Source: Maribellus sp. CM-23 (GTDB lineage: Bacteria; Bacteroidota; Bacteroidia; Bacteroidales; Prolixibacteraceae). Taken from it: a stretch of DNA of 64,000 nt. Location: the NCBI RefSeq assembly GCF_021354595.1, contig NZ_JADWYJ010000001.1, forward strand, positions 1,031,446-1,095,445. Direction: 5' to 3'. Of the stretch, positions 1-9,378 are shown piece after piece. Within the stretch, counting starts at the first letter, position 1; every line of letters begins with the position of its first letter. The notes beneath the pieces were generated by a model. The model was not told the DNA's origin and did no database searches. It worked only from the letters and a program-made list of their open reading frames with translations. The position numbers were made by a program, and so were the translations under genes.

Positions 1-1
1 T

Positions 2-538
2 CTAAAAAGAAAGCATCCCAATTCCGATTCAAAAAACGGCGCTTATCAGTATCGTCCGGGAATCGTATACCGCTTGGCAGAAGCTTACCTGGGATATTGT
101 GAAATTCTGAATGAAGTTAGTCCTGGAAACTCAGAGATTCTGACCTACCTGAATATGATTCGGGAACGAGCAGGTGTTCCGCAATATGCAACCTCACAAA
201 TGGACGGATATATAAAAGTGAACCTGGGAGATCAGGATGAAATGCGCGAGATAATCCGTCGCGAACGTAGGGTGGAACTATGTGGCGAAGGCATTCGGTA
301 CGACGATTTGAGACGTTGGAAAGAAGCAGAAGAAACATTGGACGACGATTTTTACGGTATGAATTTCTCCGGTACAGAAAAATCAGATGACCCGACCAAT
401 CCGAATGCATTCTATGTACGCACTCAATACCAGAAAAGGGTGTATCACAAAAAGTACTACTGGTTCCCCATCTACCAAACCGAGATTGATAAAAATCCAA
501 ACCTGGTACAATCTCCTTATTGGACTGAATCAGAGTAA
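2..538 (+). CDS. SusD/RagB-family nutrient-binding outer-membrane lipoprotein, 3' part only
   Basis: The frame is open from base 2 to the stop at 536-538, so this is the C-terminal ~178 residues of a gene that begins outside the window. The block around LAEAYLGYCEILNE, the segment RRERRVELCGEGIRYDDLRRW and the end YWFPIYQTEIDKNPNLVQ are typical of the SusD/RagB C-terminal region, where the conserved helix names the family. SusD proteins sit on the outside of the cell over a SusC channel and bind glycan before import. The next gene, 33 bp downstream, is SusE-like, so both close the same uptake locus. The true N-terminus and lipobox cannot be seen here. Confidence 0.9.
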   Translation, partial: LKRKHPNSDSKNGAYQYRPGIVYRLAEAYLGYCEILNEVSPGNSEILTYLNMIRERAGVPQYATSQMDGYIKVNLGDQDEMREIIRRERRVELCGEGIRYDDLRRWKEAEETLDDDFYGMNFSGTEKSDDPTNPNAFYVRTQYQKRVYHKKYYWFPIYQTEIDKNPNLVQSPYWTESE

Positions 539-571
539 AGGCAACTTATCAAATCATTAAGCTGAAAATAA

Positions 572-1717
572 ATGAAAAGAATAAATATAAGAACAATACT
601 GTTTGCCATGAGTTTGCTTGTTATGGGCAGTTGTGGTGATGAAGACGATGTCAAGATTATTTTGGACACTGTTGACGACGGCATGTTAATTACTGCCAAT
701 GTTGAAGAAATCATTCTGTCACAAGACTTAATGGACGAAACGGCCCTTACTTTCCATTGGAACCCGGCCCAGGAGCGTAACAACAATGGAAGTATTACTT
801 ATTATTTCAAACTGGGCCTACCGGGACTAACCACCGCCATCGACAAGATTGAAATAGAAGAAGGTGTTTCAGAATACAGCATCAATCATTTCGATTTAAA
901 TTCGATGCTGTATGGTTTGGGCGTGAATCTGGGTAGCACCACTCAAATAGAGGCAGAAGTAATAGCTTGGTCAGAAGGAGATTATTTTGTAAAACCAGAA
1001 ATATCGAAGACCAAGGTTATAGTAACCACATTCGAGATTGCACCAGTCAATCTTTATCTCGTCGGCTCTGCCAATCCTAAAGGACCAGAGATTTCTGATG
1101 GAATTAAACTTACCGAGATTATTGAAGGTCGCAATATTGGAAACAATTACGAATGGGTTGGAACTTTACAAGAAGGTACATTTAAATTTGTGAACTCGAT
1201 AACCGAAGACAAAGGCTCTTGGAGTAAAGGTGACAATGAAACAAGTTTGGTGAAGCAAGAAACCATCGGGACTTCTGATCTTGAATTTACAGTTACAAAA
1301 GCCGGTTTATACTCCATTATTCTTGATAAAAAGAAAACGGAGATCATTCATGGATACAAGGGATTCAGTCACGTATGGGGCGTAGGTCTGGGAATTGGTA
1401 TTGCCTGGTCTATGCCATCTTCGACAGAATTTAACTGGGATCCTAACAATCCCGGCATCTTTACACTGGAATGCACAACACAGGCTAATCAGGACTTCAA
1501 ATTGCCCTACAACGACCAAAGTAGCGGTTGGAGTTGTCCTTTTTTAAGGCCAGTAAATGCCAATGCTAATATCTGGGAAGATGATAAGTTACAGGCAACT
1601 CCTTCGGGATACAACCCCGATTTAAAATGGTTGATTACAGAAGAGCAGGCTGGCGAATGCATCCTTACGATCGATGCGTTTAATATGACGATCAGTTTGG
1701 AGAAGAAAACAAATTAG
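572..1717 (+). CDS. SusE/SusF-like surface glycan-binding lipoprotein
   Basis: 381 residues. The N-terminus has a short hydrophobic signal ending in a lipobox with Cys21 (VMGSC) followed by acidic residues (GDEDD), a pattern associated with surface-exposed lipoproteins in Bacteroidota. Residues ~22-150 resemble the SusE N-terminal Ig-like domain (ITANVEEI... TALTFHWNPA). Two further beta-rich modules follow: ~155-260, starting LYLVGSANPKG, and ~265-381, which includes WGVGLGIGIAWSM. These resemble starch-binding modules of SusE/SusF. The role would be to hold glycan at the cell surface for the adjacent SusC/SusD system. It follows the susD fragment closely and is followed by a terminator at 1772-1809. 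The ligand is unknown; the alpha-rhamnosidases beyond the terminator are on the other strand, so a rhamnose link is only suggestive. Confidence 0.75.
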   Translation: MKRINIRTILFAMSLLVMGSCGDEDDVKIILDTVDDGMLITANVEEIILSQDLMDETALTFHWNPAQERNNNGSITYYFKLGLPGLTTAIDKIEIEEGVSEYSINHFDLNSMLYGLGVNLGSTTQIEAEVIAWSEGDYFVKPEISKTKVIVTTFEIAPVNLYLVGSANPKGPEISDGIKLTEIIEGRNIGNNYEWVGTLQEGTFKFVNSITEDKGSWSKGDNETSLVKQETIGTSDLEFTVTKAGLYSIILDKKKTEIIHGYKGFSHVWGVGLGIGIAWSMPSSTEFNWDPNNPGIFTLECTTQANQDFKLPYNDQSSGWSCPFLRPVNANANIWEDDKLQATPSGYNPDLKWLITEEQAGECILTIDAFNMTISLEKKTN

Positions 1718-1771
1718 TAAAGAAATAAGCATTTTGAAATTTCCGGGCATTGAAATTCCGGAGCAAAAAAG

Positions 1772-1809
1772 TCAACCGGAGGATTAATTCTTCCGGTTGA
1801 TTCTTTTTA
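1772..1809 (+). terminator. Rho-independent terminator after the susD/susE-like locus
   Basis: Perfect arms TCAACCGGA (1772-1780) and TCCGGTTGA (1792-1800), with an 11-nt loop, run directly into TTCTTTTT. It lies 55 bp after the susE-like stop and separates this operon from the convergent rhamnosidase gene. The rest of 1718-2015 shows nothing else recognisable. Confidence 0.85.
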
Positions 1810-2015
1810 TAAAGTCTTTGTTACGATTGACCTGTCAATAAACATTGATGACGTTAACGTTCTGAAGATTGCCAGAACCCATTGTTTGAAGCAACTCTTT
1901 TTACCGGGGCACCAATACGCTATTCGTTAGTGATCCAATAAAGATCTCTGCCTCATTCATCTTTTAAGTTTGTATCGGTATTCTGTTGTTCTTTGTCCCA
2001 GACGGTTCCGGTCTT

Positions 2016-4709
2016 TTACTGTTTTATTCTGAACGAATAAATCCCCGAGACAAGTTGAAGTTTAACCTGCTTGTCATCCTTTTGCACAACCACAATGTTT
2101 TCGTTTTCAGAAAGATCTTTTCCGCTTTCTGTTACTCCCGAAGTGCTCAGGATAAGTGTTGCCGTGCTGTTTGCCGGAATTTGCACGTTGTATTCCACTT
2201 CCTCTCCCGCTTTTTTCCAGGCCGAAACAATTTCACCGTACGGACTTTCGTGTTTGGCTTCAAAATGATCAAGCCCCGCTACAAAATTGGGTTTCAGGAT
2301 CACGTTTTTAAAACCGGGCTTTTCTTCGTCGGGAAAAATTCCACCCAAAGCTTTGTAGTACCAGGCATCGATTTCTCCAAACATGATGTGGTTCATCGAA
2401 ATATCGCTTTGGGCATCCAGCGGCCAGTTCTCGAAAAACGTGGTGGCTCCGTTTACGATCCACCATCCCCACGACGGGAAAGTCTCCTGCGCGGCCACTT
2501 CGTATGCCAGATCGGGATAACCGTTTTCACTCAATGCGTTTAAAATGGCTTTTGTTCCCAGCAGCCCCACATCAATGTGTTTATTATCTGCTTCCACTCT
2601 CTTGGCCAGATTGGCGGCTACCTTTTCACGCATATCTTCCGGAACAAAATCCCATTGCAGCGGAAAACTCAACTCGGTTTGAAGCCCGCTTCCGTAAATG
2701 CCGGTTTCGCGGTCGAGGTATTTATTGTTCAGCGCTGTTTTTATTTTCTCAGCCAAGGCGAAATACTTTTCTGCATCGGCCTTTTTGCCTAAAATTTCAG
2801 CTGTTTTAGCCAGAATAGTGGCATCCACAAAATAATAAGCAGTAGAGGTAAATTCTTTGGGCGCTTTCGATTTTACGGGAACCCAATCGCCCAGCCCCCA
2901 ATCAGTAATTCCGGAAGGATACAACTCGCTAATGTGATCGACATAACGTTTGATGTTTTCGTAACAGTCTTCCAAAATTTTTGTATCGCCGTAAAACAGG
3001 TAAATATTCCACGGAATAATCGCAATCGTGCTGGTCCAGTCGGGGCCGTTTGCCCAGGTGTACCCCCAACCATCGGTAGGAATAATTGCCGGAAGTACGC
3101 CGTTTGGCTGTTGTTCATCTCGATGGTCGGCCATCCATTTTTCGTAAATGGTGATGGCATCGTAGTTATACAGACCGGTTTCAATATTGATCTGTGCGTC
3201 ACCGGTCCAGCCGTTTTTCTCGCGTTGCGGACAGTCAGTCGGGTAACCAAACAAGTTGGAAAGGTAAGATGCGTTCGCCGCCTTCCAGGTTTTGTTCAGC
3301 GTTTCGTTGGAGGAATGAATGGTTCCCACCGCAGGAATATCGCTGTGCATAAAATAAGCCGTCAGGCTCTTTTCTGTCAGTTCAATAGGCTTGTCAGAAG
3401 TCACTTCCACAAACTGAAACCCTTTGTAATTGAATTTCGGCATAAACACATCGTCGTTTCCACTCAGGATCACAATATCGGTTTGAAACGGATCGGAATC
3501 ATCGGTTGGGCGGTAGTGCACATCAATATTCGACATATCAACATGTCCATCTTCATACAAGCGTTCTCCGTGTTTCAATCGAACCGTTGTGCCCTCCGCA
3601 CCTTTTATTTCCAGTTTTGTAACACCGGCCATGTTACGCCCAAAATCAACCACATAATTACGGTCGCTGAATTTTGTAACAGTCTTTGCCTGAATTTCAG
3701 TAACGTTCCTGATCGGATGTAAAACCTGCGCTGTAATGTTATTCGAAGGAGCATTGGTTTTCATCGAACCTCTCCATTTCGAATCGTCAAAACCTGCCTT
3801 GTTCCAGCCTTCCTGCTCCAAACGTGCATCGTAGTGTTCTGCCGTATAAATACTGTTGAAGACAACGGGAGACAGCGAAGTTTTCCATTCATTGTTGGTT
3901 GAAAGGGTTTCTTCCGTTCCGTCTTCATACTGAATCTTTAAGTCCATACAAAATTTAGGACGTGCCCGCCACGGTGCTTTGTCGAAATACCAAACCGCCT
4001 TTGACTGATGATTGTACCAGCCATTTCCGAGAATAACGCCCACAGCATTTTCTCCTTCCGAAAGATTTTGGGTTACATCATACGTTACGTAAAGGACACG
4101 GCGGTCGAAACGGGTGTACGTCGGGTCGAGGCGATGATTCCCTACCTTTTCGCCGTTTAAATACAACTCGTACAATCCGGCGGCTGCAATGTAAGCCCGC
4201 GCCGATTTGATCTTTTTTCCAACCGTAAATCCTTTTCGAAAATACGGAGCCGGTTTTATGTTGAAGTCGTACGAATCTGAAACCCAGTCGCCTTTCCAGT
4301 TGCTCGGATCCATCATTCCGGTTTCAAAATCCGCCACTTTTGAATAGGCGGTCCAACTCCCGTTCTGAAGCTGAACTTTAACTTGCCAGAAATACTTGGT
4401 AAAAGGCTGCAACCCGGCACCCTCGTATTTTACAGGAATAGCTTCAGCCTGAATGCTGCCCGAATTCCAGGCATCTCCGTTACCTGCTACAACATTCGAA
4501 GAATCGGTTCCGACAATTAGCTGGTAAGCCTTTTGCTGAATTCCGGGTTCATCTGAAAGCAGCTGCCAGGTAAATCGTGGATTTTTGGTGTCGATCCCGA
4601 TCGGGTTTACGAGGTACTCACTTTTCAGATTCTCAGGTGCAAACTCAACAGACTGCCGGCTGCATGAAAGCAGCAATACAGCCATTAAAACGGGTAAAAT
4701 GGTTTTCAT
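2016..4709 (-). CDS. GH78 alpha-L-rhamnosidase, lipoprotein
   Basis: 897 residues, normal GH78 length. Signal peptide with lipobox (VLLLSC, Cys16). After an Ig-like domain (TWQLLSDEPGIQQKAYQLIV) comes the rhamnosidase N-terminal/lectin-like domain (YIAAAGLYELYLNGEKVG, DPTYTRFDRRVLYVTYDV), then the concanavalin-like domain (DFGRNMAGVTKLEIKG). The (alpha/alpha)6 catalytic barrel has the family block DCPQREKNGWTGDAQ, WGLGDWVP, and WGWWIVNGATTFFENW, and a C-terminal beta domain follows. The Asp/Glu residues of the DCPQRE..GWTGD block are where GH78 catalytic acids lie. It should release terminal alpha-L-rhamnose from pectic or bacterial polysaccharide or glycosides, outside the cytoplasm. Upstream on the same strand is a second, divergent GH78 gene. 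Confidence 0.95.
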   Translation of the reverse strand: MKTILPVLMAVLLLSCSRQSVEFAPENLKSEYLVNPIGIDTKNPRFTWQLLSDEPGIQQKAYQLIVGTDSSNVVAGNGDAWNSGSIQAEAIPVKYEGAGLQPFTKYFWQVKVQLQNGSWTAYSKVADFETGMMDPSNWKGDWVSDSYDFNIKPAPYFRKGFTVGKKIKSARAYIAAAGLYELYLNGEKVGNHRLDPTYTRFDRRVLYVTYDVTQNLSEGENAVGVILGNGWYNHQSKAVWYFDKAPWRARPKFCMDLKIQYEDGTEETLSTNNEWKTSLSPVVFNSIYTAEHYDARLEQEGWNKAGFDDSKWRGSMKTNAPSNNITAQVLHPIRNVTEIQAKTVTKFSDRNYVVDFGRNMAGVTKLEIKGAEGTTVRLKHGERLYEDGHVDMSNIDVHYRPTDDSDPFQTDIVILSGNDDVFMPKFNYKGFQFVEVTSDKPIELTEKSLTAYFMHSDIPAVGTIHSSNETLNKTWKAANASYLSNLFGYPTDCPQREKNGWTGDAQINIETGLYNYDAITIYEKWMADHRDEQQPNGVLPAIIPTDGWGYTWANGPDWTSTIAIIPWNIYLFYGDTKILEDCYENIKRYVDHISELYPSGITDWGLGDWVPVKSKAPKEFTSTAYYFVDATILAKTAEILGKKADAEKYFALAEKIKTALNNKYLDRETGIYGSGLQTELSFPLQWDFVPEDMREKVAANLAKRVEADNKHIDVGLLGTKAILNALSENGYPDLAYEVAAQETFPSWGWWIVNGATTFFENWPLDAQSDISMNHIMFGEIDAWYYKALGGIFPDEEKPGFKNVILKPNFVAGLDHFEAKHESPYGEIVSAWKKAGEEVEYNVQIPANSTATLILSTSGVTESGKDLSENENIVVVQKDDKQVKLQLVSGIYSFRIKQ

Positions 4710-4830
4710 TGGACTTAGGTTGTTTATTCGAAAATCAATGTCACATAAAAGTGCTATTATTTCCGGTATTATTCAAATTCAGTGTTGTTTAGTTAAGACA
4801 GGATTTATGAGAATCCTGCGATTATGCACC

Positions 4831-4875
4831 CTTCGACTACGCTCAGGGTGACAGTTAGACTGAGCATAGTCGAAG
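4831..4875. repeat. REP-like intergenic palindrome
   Basis: Arms CTTCGACTACGCTCAG (4831-4846) and CTGAGCATAGTCGAAG (4860-4875) are complementary except for one position, with a 13-nt spacer containing GGTGACA. The CCTTCGAC..CGCTCAGGGTGACA sequence resembles dispersed intergenic palindromes seen in many Bacteroidota genomes. It lies between two same-strand GH78 genes and could act as a transcript-stabilising or terminating hairpin. It is the only copy in the window. Confidence 0.65.
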
Positions 4876-4920
4876 TTTAATATTGTCAAGAAATGAGATT
4901 GATTATCAATTCATAAGGGA

Positions 4921-7374
4921 CTAATCTGCCCTAGTCAACTCCAAAGAACTCTGATTCTCAATATTAACCGTAAAATTCACAGGTACTTTCAACGAATAAC
5001 TTAACTGGTTACCGGAACGCTCCCACTTCAATTCAATCGCCTCATCTTCCACCGGCATTACTCCGCTGCACTTGTTCAGATCGAGATCAGCAAAGCGAAT
5101 GGTCACTTCTTTTTTGAGGTAATCCACCGAACTGATTCCCAACACATCGCGGTACAAAACATGCCCGAGATACGAAGCAAATCCGTGATTACAGCTCGCG
5201 TATGACCCCACATTCTCCCACAGCGTTCCCGTTTGTTCGGCCATGTAATAGAAATAATCCTGTATTTCGCCCAACATCTGTTTCTGCAGGCCATAACGCG
5301 AAAGAATGTCCATCCGGAGGTAGTTGCCGATAAAAGCATTGGCCCGGAAAACATCGGGGTAAGTAACTTTATCGTCACGCTTGGGGCCGAAATCGGAGGT
5401 CAGTTTCTTCCACAGTTCCGGGTGTGTTTCCGGTGTGGCAATATTGAAAAAGAAAGCATAATACTGGCATGCTTCCGTTGTATTATTGGTCACCTGAAGC
5501 TTTCCACCGACTTCCCGAACGGCATTGTCCACAAAGAAACTTCCGTTAAACGACTGCTTCAAAATGGTCTGTTTTACCTTCTCCGCTTTTTCCGTCCACG
5601 TTGTATTTTGATACAGTTTGCCGGCCTTTTCCAGAGCAGCACTGTAAAGCATGTTGGTGGGGTAATTTACATCCTGCACAAAATCGTTGGCTTTCGACCA
5701 TTCCACGAAAATCCAGCTTTGAAGTTTTTCGAGCAGCCCGTCTTCGTTTTCAAACTGAACAAAATAATCGAGCAGCTTCGCCACCCGCGGTTCCAGTTTT
5801 GCAATCAGCTCCGGATCGCCGCCACGGCTGGCATAATCTTCCACCTGCACAATAAACCACATTGCCCAGTTGGGAATAAAGACTCCGTCGTTATGGTCGG
5901 CCGGGAAACACATTGGGAGCATCCCGTCGGGCAAAAAAGCAAAACTGTCGGGCAGGGCAAAGTTTTCGTAATAATTATAGGCAATGGCCGATTTTCCGGT
6001 GAAGCCCTTTTCCATAATGGCCATAAAATAGCTGTCGCAAAGCCAGCCCGCTCTTTCGCGCGATGGGCAGTCCATAAAAATATCCACCGAATTTTGACGA
6101 AATGTTTGTTCGGCTGCCTTGTATATGGCGTTCAGCTTGGCATTGTCGCTATCAAAGCTGGCCAGTGAATGTTCGGGATAAGCATATTCGCGCAAATGAA
6201 CATCGTCGAATTTACATGCTCCTTCCAGCACCATTATTTTCAGGAATTTAAACGTATAACTCTCGAATGACTCAAGGTTATAAGTCCCCGGCTCCAGTTC
6301 GTATCCCACGTAATTATTTACACTCCCTGACCGTTTTTTGGGTTGTACATCACCATCGGTCAATATTTCGTCGAAAAAGAATACCAGTTTTGACGATTCT
6401 GAACAGCTCACTTTTCCTCCGATAAAACCGGAAAGATTGGTTCCAAAATCGCAGGTCACAAACGAGTTTTCATTTACCGAAAAAGAGGCTCCACTATACG
6501 GTTCACTGACTATTTCCTGGGAAGCAGTTACAATTTCCTGCAACCAAAGTGAAGGAATTGTTTCCAGTTTGTCTTCTGGAAAACCTTTTAAAATATCACT
6601 GATGTTGGTAAGCGACCGGTCTTTTTGATAGCCTTCCGGAACTTGTTTTGACAATGTTCCCTTTGAATAAATCGTCTGTGGGCGAACTACGTCAAAATCG
6701 GGCAACAATAAATTTCGGGGAAGCAGTTCTCCTCCCGCTTGTACCGCCAACTCCAGAGTTTCGACAGGTTTTGCTTCCGCACTTCTCCACGCACGTGAAT
6801 TATCTGCTAAACGGTAATATTCGGTAAACGGCCGCTGAAAACTATAACGTTCTGCTTTTTGCAGACGCTCTTTTAACACGAAAGCACTGAAGCCATTTTC
6901 TTCTCCGGTTGCTAACAAAACATCGTCACCGGCTACCACTTCAGCCTGTAAAAACGAGGGCTGATCCATGGTATAGTAGGAATTCACATTGTATCCGGCC
7001 ACCTCAACTGCCAGAACGTTCACCCCCGACTTCAGGCGGTCTTTCAGTTCGTATTCATCCACACGAAAAAAACCTTGCGCTGTACGCGCCGGACCGTAGC
7101 TCAGAAATTCACCATTCAGAAAAACACGGTAAATGGTAGAGCCCGTTATTCTTAGTTTTATATCCTGATCTTCCTTTGCCTGAAAAACACCGTGAAAGCC
7201 AAGGTTCAGGTTCTTTTCGGTTTCACGGCCTTTCGCCCAAACGGGAAGCGCTTTCCTGATTAGTACGGGCTCGGCAGGTTTAGGAGAATCACACGATATT
7301 GTTGACGCAGCAAATAGAGACAGCAGTATTAAAACACCCCACCGCTGAAGAATAAAACTTGTTAAAGCACTCAT
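4921..7374 (-). CDS. Divergent GH78-type alpha-L-rhamnosidase-like lipoprotein
   Basis: 817 residues. Long N-terminal signal with lipobox at Cys28 (ASTISC). A lectin-like module early on (IYRVFLNGEFLSYGPARTAQGFFRVDEYEL) is followed by a beta domain (FVTCDFGTNLSGFIGGKV) and a six-hairpin barrel. The family block reads DCPSRERAGWLCDSYF, against DCPQREKNGWTGDAQ in the neighbour; the acidic positions are kept but the TG before the Asp is replaced by LC. The later W..WPL block of GH78 is replaced by QTGTLWENVGSYASCNHGFASY. So this is a remote GH78-clan member that may act on a different rhamnoside or other 6-deoxy sugar. It precedes the classical GH78 gene on the same strand with 211 bp between them, and co-transcription is possible. 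Confidence 0.8.
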   Translation of the reverse strand: MSALTSFILQRWGVLILLSLFAASTISCDSPKPAEPVLIRKALPVWAKGRETEKNLNLGFHGVFQAKEDQDIKLRITGSTIYRVFLNGEFLSYGPARTAQGFFRVDEYELKDRLKSGVNVLAVEVAGYNVNSYYTMDQPSFLQAEVVAGDDVLLATGEENGFSAFVLKERLQKAERYSFQRPFTEYYRLADNSRAWRSAEAKPVETLELAVQAGGELLPRNLLLPDFDVVRPQTIYSKGTLSKQVPEGYQKDRSLTNISDILKGFPEDKLETIPSLWLQEIVTASQEIVSEPYSGASFSVNENSFVTCDFGTNLSGFIGGKVSCSESSKLVFFFDEILTDGDVQPKKRSGSVNNYVGYELEPGTYNLESFESYTFKFLKIMVLEGACKFDDVHLREYAYPEHSLASFDSDNAKLNAIYKAAEQTFRQNSVDIFMDCPSRERAGWLCDSYFMAIMEKGFTGKSAIAYNYYENFALPDSFAFLPDGMLPMCFPADHNDGVFIPNWAMWFIVQVEDYASRGGDPELIAKLEPRVAKLLDYFVQFENEDGLLEKLQSWIFVEWSKANDFVQDVNYPTNMLYSAALEKAGKLYQNTTWTEKAEKVKQTILKQSFNGSFFVDNAVREVGGKLQVTNNTTEACQYYAFFFNIATPETHPELWKKLTSDFGPKRDDKVTYPDVFRANAFIGNYLRMDILSRYGLQKQMLGEIQDYFYYMAEQTGTLWENVGSYASCNHGFASYLGHVLYRDVLGISSVDYLKKEVTIRFADLDLNKCSGVMPVEDEAIELKWERSGNQLSYSLKVPVNFTVNIENQSSLELTRAD

Positions 7375-7421
7375 TTTATGTTCATTTATTTAGGATACAG
7401 ATTCTTTTTGACTGATTTCAT

Positions 7422-7429
7422 CAAACTTA
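7422..7429 (-). promoter_or_regulatory. Possible -7 box for the divergent GH78 gene
   Basis: On the minus strand the sequence reads TAAGTTTG, matching the Bacteroidota -7 consensus TAnnTTTG, 48 bp upstream of the start codon at 7374. No clear -33 TTTG was found at the expected 19-21 bp spacing. The rest of 7375-7670 holds nothing I can identify. Confidence 0.35.
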
Positions 7430-7670
7430 AAAGAATGGGTTGAATTGTGCATCCTGTAGAGTCTGTTTAACCATAATAATCTATCGAACTTAAATAAAAA
7501 AAAAGGAATCAGACAGAATAACGTAAAAAGTAAAGATATCCAGCATCTTTTCCATTCGCCTTTTGTTCAGACATATACCTTCAAGTACTCCATCACAGCA
7601 TTCGGGAATCAAAAGATTTGGGGATCAATAACCAAATGACAGAAATTAAAAAATTTAAGCCCCAAAAACC

Positions 7671-8075
7671 TCAGGGCTGTGATTCCTCAAAATACTTCTC
7701 TACCGTTTCCAAAAGCTTTTCGCGTTGAACAGGTTTTGTGATGTAGTCCACAAACCCTTCGTCGAGCGCTTTATTCTTCTCATGTTCAAATGCATAAGCT
7801 GACAATGCGACTACCTTTGCTGCCGGATCATGCCCCAGAATCTTACGGGTGGCTTCGTAACCATCCATTACCGGCATTTTTATATCCATCAGCACCAACC
7901 CAAAATTGCCGTCTTCGGTATACCTTTTTATTGCTTCCGCACCATCGTCGGCAAAAATTAGCTCATCAGCTACATCTTTTAGCAAGTAGAAGAATAAGCG
8001 TTGATTGATTTTATCGTCCTCAGCCACCAGAATACGTCTATTCCCAATGGCCTTCTCCTTTATGGGTTCTTCCAT
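7671..8075 (-). CDS. Stand-alone response regulator receiver (CheY-like)
   Basis: 134 residues, a single receiver domain with no output domain. Key residues are present: acidic pair Asp20/Asp21 (VAEDD), phosphoacceptor Asp64 (LVLMDIKMPVMDGYEATR), Ser92 in ALSAY at the Thr/Ser switch position, and Lys114 in the KP motif (YITKP). The ITKPV ending and DGYEATR are typical of receivers from hybrid histidine kinases or phosphorelay proteins. It probably accepts phosphate from a kinase elsewhere; none is adjacent, and the large kinase at 48-52 kb is too far away to assume a link. It is monocistronic, between a GH78 gene and a divergent dehydrogenase gene. Confidence 0.9.
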   Translation of the reverse strand: MEEPIKEKAIGNRRILVAEDDKINQRLFFYLLKDVADELIFADDGAEAIKRYTEDGNFGLVLMDIKMPVMDGYEATRKILGHDPAAKVVALSAYAFEHEKNKALDEGFVDYITKPVQREKLLETVEKYFEESQP

Positions 8076-8207
8076 CTCCCTTACGAATACTTTAAAACTT
8101 AATTATTTGCAAAAACGTCCCTAGATTTTCCGATTCCGGAAAGAAAACATAAAGATAAACTTTTAATAGAATAAACCATCAAAAGGTCGCAAATGACTTG
8201 TTTTATT

Positions 8208-8215
8208 TACTTTTG
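8208..8215 (+). promoter_or_regulatory. Possible -7 box for the D-2-hydroxyacid dehydrogenase gene
   Basis: TACTTTTG matches TAnnTTTG, 37 bp before the ATG at 8253. There is no convincing -33 element at the usual spacing. Confidence 0.45.
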
Positions 8216-8252
8216 AGCAGAATTTCGGAAAACACAAACTAAAAACCGGGAA

Positions 8253-9203
8253 ATGAAAATTGTTGTATTGGACGGATATACCTTAAATCCGGGAGATCTT
8301 AGCTGGGATGCCATAAAAGAATCGGGCGAGTGTGAAATTTATGACCGCACCCCCCGGGAACAGGTTGTGGAAAGAGCCCAAAAGGCCACTGCAATTTTCA
8401 CGAACAAGGTGATTATCGATGCCGGGATTATCAGCCAGTTACCCGACTTAAAGTTTATTGGAGTATTGGCTACCGGCTACAATGTTGTTGACGTTGATGC
8501 AGCCCGTGATGCCGGAATTGTCGTTTCAAACATACCTGCCTACAGCACCGAGTCGGTCGCCCAAATGGTATTTGCGCACATTCTTCATTTTACACAAAGC
8601 GTTGCCGAACATGCCGAGACCGTTTCGAACGGAAAATGGGCCGATAGTATCGACTTTAGTTACTGGATCAGACCGCAGATTGAACTGGCCGGAAAAACCC
8701 TAGGGATAATCGGGTTTGGACAGATCGGGCAGGGGGTGGCACGTATCGGTCTGGCCTTTGGCATGAAAGTTCTTTTCAACAACCGGAGTAAAAAAGAAAC
8801 CGGATTGGAAGCCCGGCAGGTGGACATGGACATCTTGTTGGAGAACAGCGATTTCATCAGCATTAACTGTCCGTTAACCGATGCCAACAAAGGATTTATT
8901 AACAGGGAGTCGCTTCAAAAGATGAAAAGAACGGCTTTTCTGGTCAACACCGGAAGAGGCCCGCTTATTAACGAGCAGGATCTGGCCGATGCTTTGAACA
9001 ATGGTACCATTGCCGGTGCCGGCCTGGATGTTTTGTCAGTGGAACCTGCCACCAAAGACAATCCGCTACCAAAAGCCAGGAACTGTTACATTACTCCACA
9101 CATTGCCTGGGCTACTTTCGAAGCCCGTGAGCGCTTGATGGAAATCGCAGCCAATAATTTGAAAGCATTTATCAAAGGCAGCCCAACCAATGTTGTAAAT
9201 TAA
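8253..9203 (+). CDS. D-2-hydroxyacid dehydrogenase (hydroxypyruvate/glycerate type)
   Basis: 316 residues, usual length. The family splits its catalytic domain around a Rossmann domain, and both parts are visible. The nucleotide-binding motif is GFGQIG at 154-159 (LGIIGFGQIGQGVARIG). The catalytic triad is Arg235 (VNTGRGPLIN), Glu264 (VLSVEP) and His283 (TPHIAW). The YTLNPGDLSWDAI start and the YWIRPQIELAGKTLGIIGFG stretch are most like glycerate dehydrogenase/hydroxypyruvate reductase (HprA). It should reduce hydroxypyruvate or a similar 2-keto acid with NAD(P)H in the cytoplasm. It is single, with its own -7 box. Confidence 0.88.
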   Translation: MKIVVLDGYTLNPGDLSWDAIKESGECEIYDRTPREQVVERAQKATAIFTNKVIIDAGIISQLPDLKFIGVLATGYNVVDVDAARDAGIVVSNIPAYSTESVAQMVFAHILHFTQSVAEHAETVSNGKWADSIDFSYWIRPQIELAGKTLGIIGFGQIGQGVARIGLAFGMKVLFNNRSKKETGLEARQVDMDILLENSDFISINCPLTDANKGFINRESLQKMKRTAFLVNTGRGPLINEQDLADALNNGTIAGAGLDVLSVEPATKDNPLPKARNCYITPHIAWATFEARERLMEIAANNLKAFIKGSPTNVVN

Positions 9204-9378
9204 GAAAACATCAATTGCAACTCGCTGCTAATCATAATACTTATGCAGACTGAAGGACAGAAATTAACTTGCAGCAGCTTTTTGCTAAAAATAGTTAATA
9301 ATGGCTAATTGAGTTCAATTGTTGTGAAACAAATTGAGATCACTAAACGTTTTAGCAAGAGTTTGGGAAGAGAGATCT

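Noticed and set aside
2934..3722. Long plus-strand open frame opposite the GH78 gene
   Set aside because: Antisense shadow of the rhamnosidase; composition is not protein-like and there is no family match.
5233..6168. Long plus-strand open frame opposite the divergent GH78 gene
   Set aside because: It is antisense to a gene with clear family motifs, has no recognisable domain and no ribosome-binding site; shadow of codon bias on the other strand.
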